In this document: one piece after another, positions 6,036 to 7,902 of the stretch
Numbering within the stretch: position 1 is the first letter of the stretch
Layout: each line of letters begins with the position of its first letter
Made by a program: the position numbers and the translations under genes
Assembly (NCBI GenBank): GCA_903921405.1
Contig: CAIXPV010000031.1
Location: 1-7,902, forward strand
Direction of reading: 5' to 3'
Origin: an uncultured Actinomycetes bacterium
GTDB lineage: Bacteria > Actinomycetota > Actinomycetes > Nanopelagicales > Nanopelagicaceae
Length of the DNA: 7,902 nucleotides
The notes under the pieces: model-generated
What the model was told of the DNA's origin: nothing
Seen by the model: the letters and a program-made list of their open reading frames with translations, nothing else
Databases searched by the model: none

Positions 6036-7414
6036 TTTCTGCTCAAGATCTCATTGAAAAGATCACATCTGCAGCTACATGTGATGACTGCATCGTCGTT
6101 GTAAAAGATAAGACTCAGGCAAATCTTCGCTGGGCTGCAAGCACGTTAACAACTAACGGTGTTATTACCGAGCGCAGTGTGACCGTCATAGCTTTCGTTG
6201 CATTAGAGGGTGGCATGGCAGCCGGAGGCGTTACACGTACCGATGTCAGTGAAGCCGATATCCCCGTGCTGCTAGAACAAGCAATTGTGGCGGCAAAGGC
6301 CGCTGGTAAGGCGCAGGATTTTGCGCCATTGGCTAAGAACATTTCAATTGGCAACTGGGCTGCTGAGCACGTGCCTACTGGGCCAGAAATCTTTAAGAGC
6401 TTTGCTCCAGCCCTTGGTGACATGTTTGCACAATCAGTCAGAGATAAAATAGAACTCTTTGGTTATGCCGAACACACACATGAAACAACATGGATTGGCT
6501 CAAAGGGTGGAATGCGTCTGCGCAAAGACTCACCTGTAGGTCGCGTAGAGATGACCGGTAAGTCACACGAGCGATCTCGCTCTACCTGGTCTGGTATCGA
6601 AACCAGAGATTTTAGTAATGTCTCCGTTGCCGCGATCGATGCCGATATTCGCCAGCGTCTTAACTGGCAGGCAACAAAGGTAGATCTACCAGCAGGCCGC
6701 TATGACACAATTTTGCCGTCAGGCTCTGTGGCCGATCTCTTCACATACATGATGTGGGTCTCTGGTGCACGAGATGCATTCGAAGGCCAGAGCGTATTTT
6801 CTAAGAAAGGTGGAGGAACTCGCGTCGGAGAAAAACTATCTAACGTTGGTTTCCAATTCTTTAGTGACCCTGAGTATTCCCAGCTGCCCGCAGCAAACTT
6901 TGTCGGCACGGCAGTGAGCTCACCATTCTCATCGGTATTTGATAATGGTCAACCGATTAAACATGTTGACTGGATGAAAGATGGAGTACTGCAATCCTTG
7001 ATTCAAACACGTGCAACTGCTGCATTAACCTCTCTTGATTTCACGCCTCTTGGTGAGAATGCAATCATGAGTGTTGATGGTGGAGCAGGAACTTTGTCTG
7101 ATTTGATCTCAAAGGTTGACGACGGACTTCTACTAACAACTTTCTGGTATATAAGAATGGTGGATCCAAATTCGCTACTTCTTACTGGATTAACGCGCGA
7201 TGGTGTTTACCATGTGAAGGGTGGAGAAGTTGTTGGAGCAACCAATAACTTCCGCTGGAATGACTCGCCAGTATCTGCGCTGAACCGCATTGCACATGCC
7301 GGTGCCACCGAATGGACCCAACCACGTGAATGGGCTGGCGATATGTTCAATATGGCGGTTCCTCCCCTTGTAATTAAGGATTTCAACATGTCAACGGTTA
7401 GTCCGGGTAATTAA
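6032..7414 (+). CDS. tldE: TldE/PmbA-like partner subunit without the zinc site
   Basis: Non-catalytic partner of TldD, expected to form the cavity through which unfolded peptide reaches the TldD zinc. The 460 residues belong to the same family. The GRYD landmark (222-225) is kept, but 16 residues after its Gly, where TldD has HESIGH, this protein has TYMMWV (238-243). Where TldD has NCGKAQPGQ it has NNFRWNDSP (405-413), so the cysteine ligand is an asparagine. This loss matches TldE proteins elsewhere. The C-terminal stretch with WYIRMVDP (372-379) and LTGLTRDGVY (384-393) is characteristic of the actinobacterial version. The ATG is preceded by GGAGG (6020-6024) at 7 bases and overlaps the tldD stop. 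Confidence in the family is high; activity depends on pairing with the upstream gene. Confidence 0.92.
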   Translation: MISAQDLIEKITSAATCDDCIVVVKDKTQANLRWAASTLTTNGVITERSVTVIAFVALEGGMAAGGVTRTDVSEADIPVLLEQAIVAAKAAGKAQDFAPLAKNISIGNWAAEHVPTGPEIFKSFAPALGDMFAQSVRDKIELFGYAEHTHETTWIGSKGGMRLRKDSPVGRVEMTGKSHERSRSTWSGIETRDFSNVSVAAIDADIRQRLNWQATKVDLPAGRYDTILPSGSVADLFTYMMWVSGARDAFEGQSVFSKKGGGTRVGEKLSNVGFQFFSDPEYSQLPAANFVGTAVSSPFSSVFDNGQPIKHVDWMKDGVLQSLIQTRATAALTSLDFTPLGENAIMSVDGGAGTLSDLISKVDDGLLLTTFWYIRMVDPNSLLLTGLTRDGVYHVKGGEVVGATNNFRWNDSPVSALNRIAHAGATEWTQPREWAGDMFNMAVPPLVIKDFNMSTVSPGN

Positions 7415-7420
7415 CTCAAT

Positions 7421-7432
7421 TAGTATTGGCTA
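7421..7432 (+). promoter_or_regulatory. Leaderless-type -10 element for the MMPL gene
   Basis: TAGTAT at 7421-7426 fits TANNNT and lies exactly 6 bases before the ATG at 7433, with its TAG in frame. It begins only 6 bases after the tldE stop. No Shine-Dalgarno precedes the ATG. It implies the MMPL gene can be transcribed apart from tldDE despite the 18-base gap. Confidence 0.5.
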
Positions 7433-7902
7433 ATGCTCGAGAAACTAACACGCTCGGCGCTTCGACATAGATGTGCGATTCTCTTTATTTGGTTGCTCGT
7501 CATCTCTGCGGGTATTTTTGCTGGCGGCAAACTCAACGATCACTTAACCACCTCATTGACGGTTCCCGGAAGTGAGTCCGCTAAGGCTTCACAGATTCTT
7601 GGTGAGCAATTTGGCGAAAATATCGAGGGCTCCTTTACCGTTATCTATAAGTTCACGAACGCCACGAAGGCGGAGATAGAACAACTTAACCAAAAGGTTT
7701 CGACGGCAGCGACAGCTATTCCCACGGCAAAGGTTGCTGCTCACCGTGCGCTAGGTGGAGTTCTCTATGTAAACATCTCTACCGGATATGACTTGCTGAA
7801 AGCGGCTTCTTATACCGATACGTTGCGTGCAGCCCTTGCACGAGTTGGACTAGGTAAAGCTTTAGTCTCTGGTCCGCCTGCAATTGAACGTGATGTCACA
7901 CC
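7433..7902 (+). CDS. MMPL/RND-family membrane transporter, N-terminal part (3' end outside window)
   Basis: Start of a large polytopic inner-membrane protein of the MMPL (RND superfamily) type. Such proteins export lipids or other hydrophobic compounds, or pump drugs, using the proton gradient. The 156 visible codons give a basic N-terminus (MLEKLTRSALRHR), a first membrane helix at about 14-31, then the family's typical LTTSLTVPGSES (38-49) and an extracytoplasmic porter subdomain that continues to the window edge. Full-length relatives have about 700 residues or more with 11-12 helices, so most of the protein is missing. The ATG is the only sensible start, because the frame is closed by TAG four codons upstream. 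It follows tldE by 18 bases but has its own -10. Whether it works with TldD/TldE is unknown; its substrate cannot be inferred from this part. Confidence 0.85.
   Translation, partial: MLEKLTRSALRHRCAILFIWLLVISAGIFAGGKLNDHLTTSLTVPGSESAKASQILGEQFGENIEGSFTVIYKFTNATKAEIEQLNQKVSTAATAIPTAKVAAHRALGGVLYVNISTGYDLLKAASYTDTLRAALARVGLGKALVSGPPAIERDVT

Noticed and set aside
4533..7414. tldDE as part of a RiPP biosynthesis cluster
   Set aside because: No precursor peptide, cyclodehydratase, radical SAM or other modification gene is seen within the window on either strand.

Overview
The window looks like a piece of chromosome from a low-GC, streamlined actinobacterium. The best guess is a freshwater acI-type organism (Nanopelagicales, e.g. 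Planktophila-like). This rests on GC in the mid-40s percent by eye, very short intergenic gaps, stop/start overlaps, actinobacterial-looking TldD/TldE and MMPL proteins, and three TANNNT -10 elements placed for leaderless transcription. The placement is an inference; no marker gene for taxonomy is present.

Layout. (1) Positions 1-2694, + strand: the end of an operon with the C-terminal half of an ABC importer permease, its ATPase (PotA/FbpC-like, with a C-terminal TOBE-like region), and an enolase-superfamily enzyme of the mandelate racemase subgroup whose ATG overlaps the ATPase stop by one base. Together they suggest import and first-step catabolism of an organic acid or sugar acid; substrate unknown. 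(2) 2754-3992, + strand: a complete glutamate dehydrogenase with its own leaderless-type promoter. (3) 4001-4041: a perfect 19-bp inverted repeat flanked by A and T runs, a bidirectional terminator between the convergent glutamate dehydrogenase and HU genes. (4) 4053-4328, - strand: a short HU-family nucleoid protein. (5) 4329-4526: a divergent control region of about 200 bp with pyrimidine-rich tracts. (6) 4533-7414, + strand: tldD and tldE, overlapping by ATGA, encoding the two subunits of a TldD/TldE metalloprotease. The zinc site is intact in TldD and missing at the aligned positions in TldE. (7) 7433 to the window end: the N-terminal 156 codons of an MMPL/RND-type membrane protein, again with a leaderless-type -10.

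I see no tRNA, rRNA, CRISPR array, insertion sequence, phage gene or toxin/defence module. The most notable signals are the transporter-enolase operon with an unusual KxR in place of KxK in the enzyme, and the identical promoter geometry at three starts, where the first triplet of each -10 is also an in-frame stop four codons before the start. No clearly new multi-gene system is visible.
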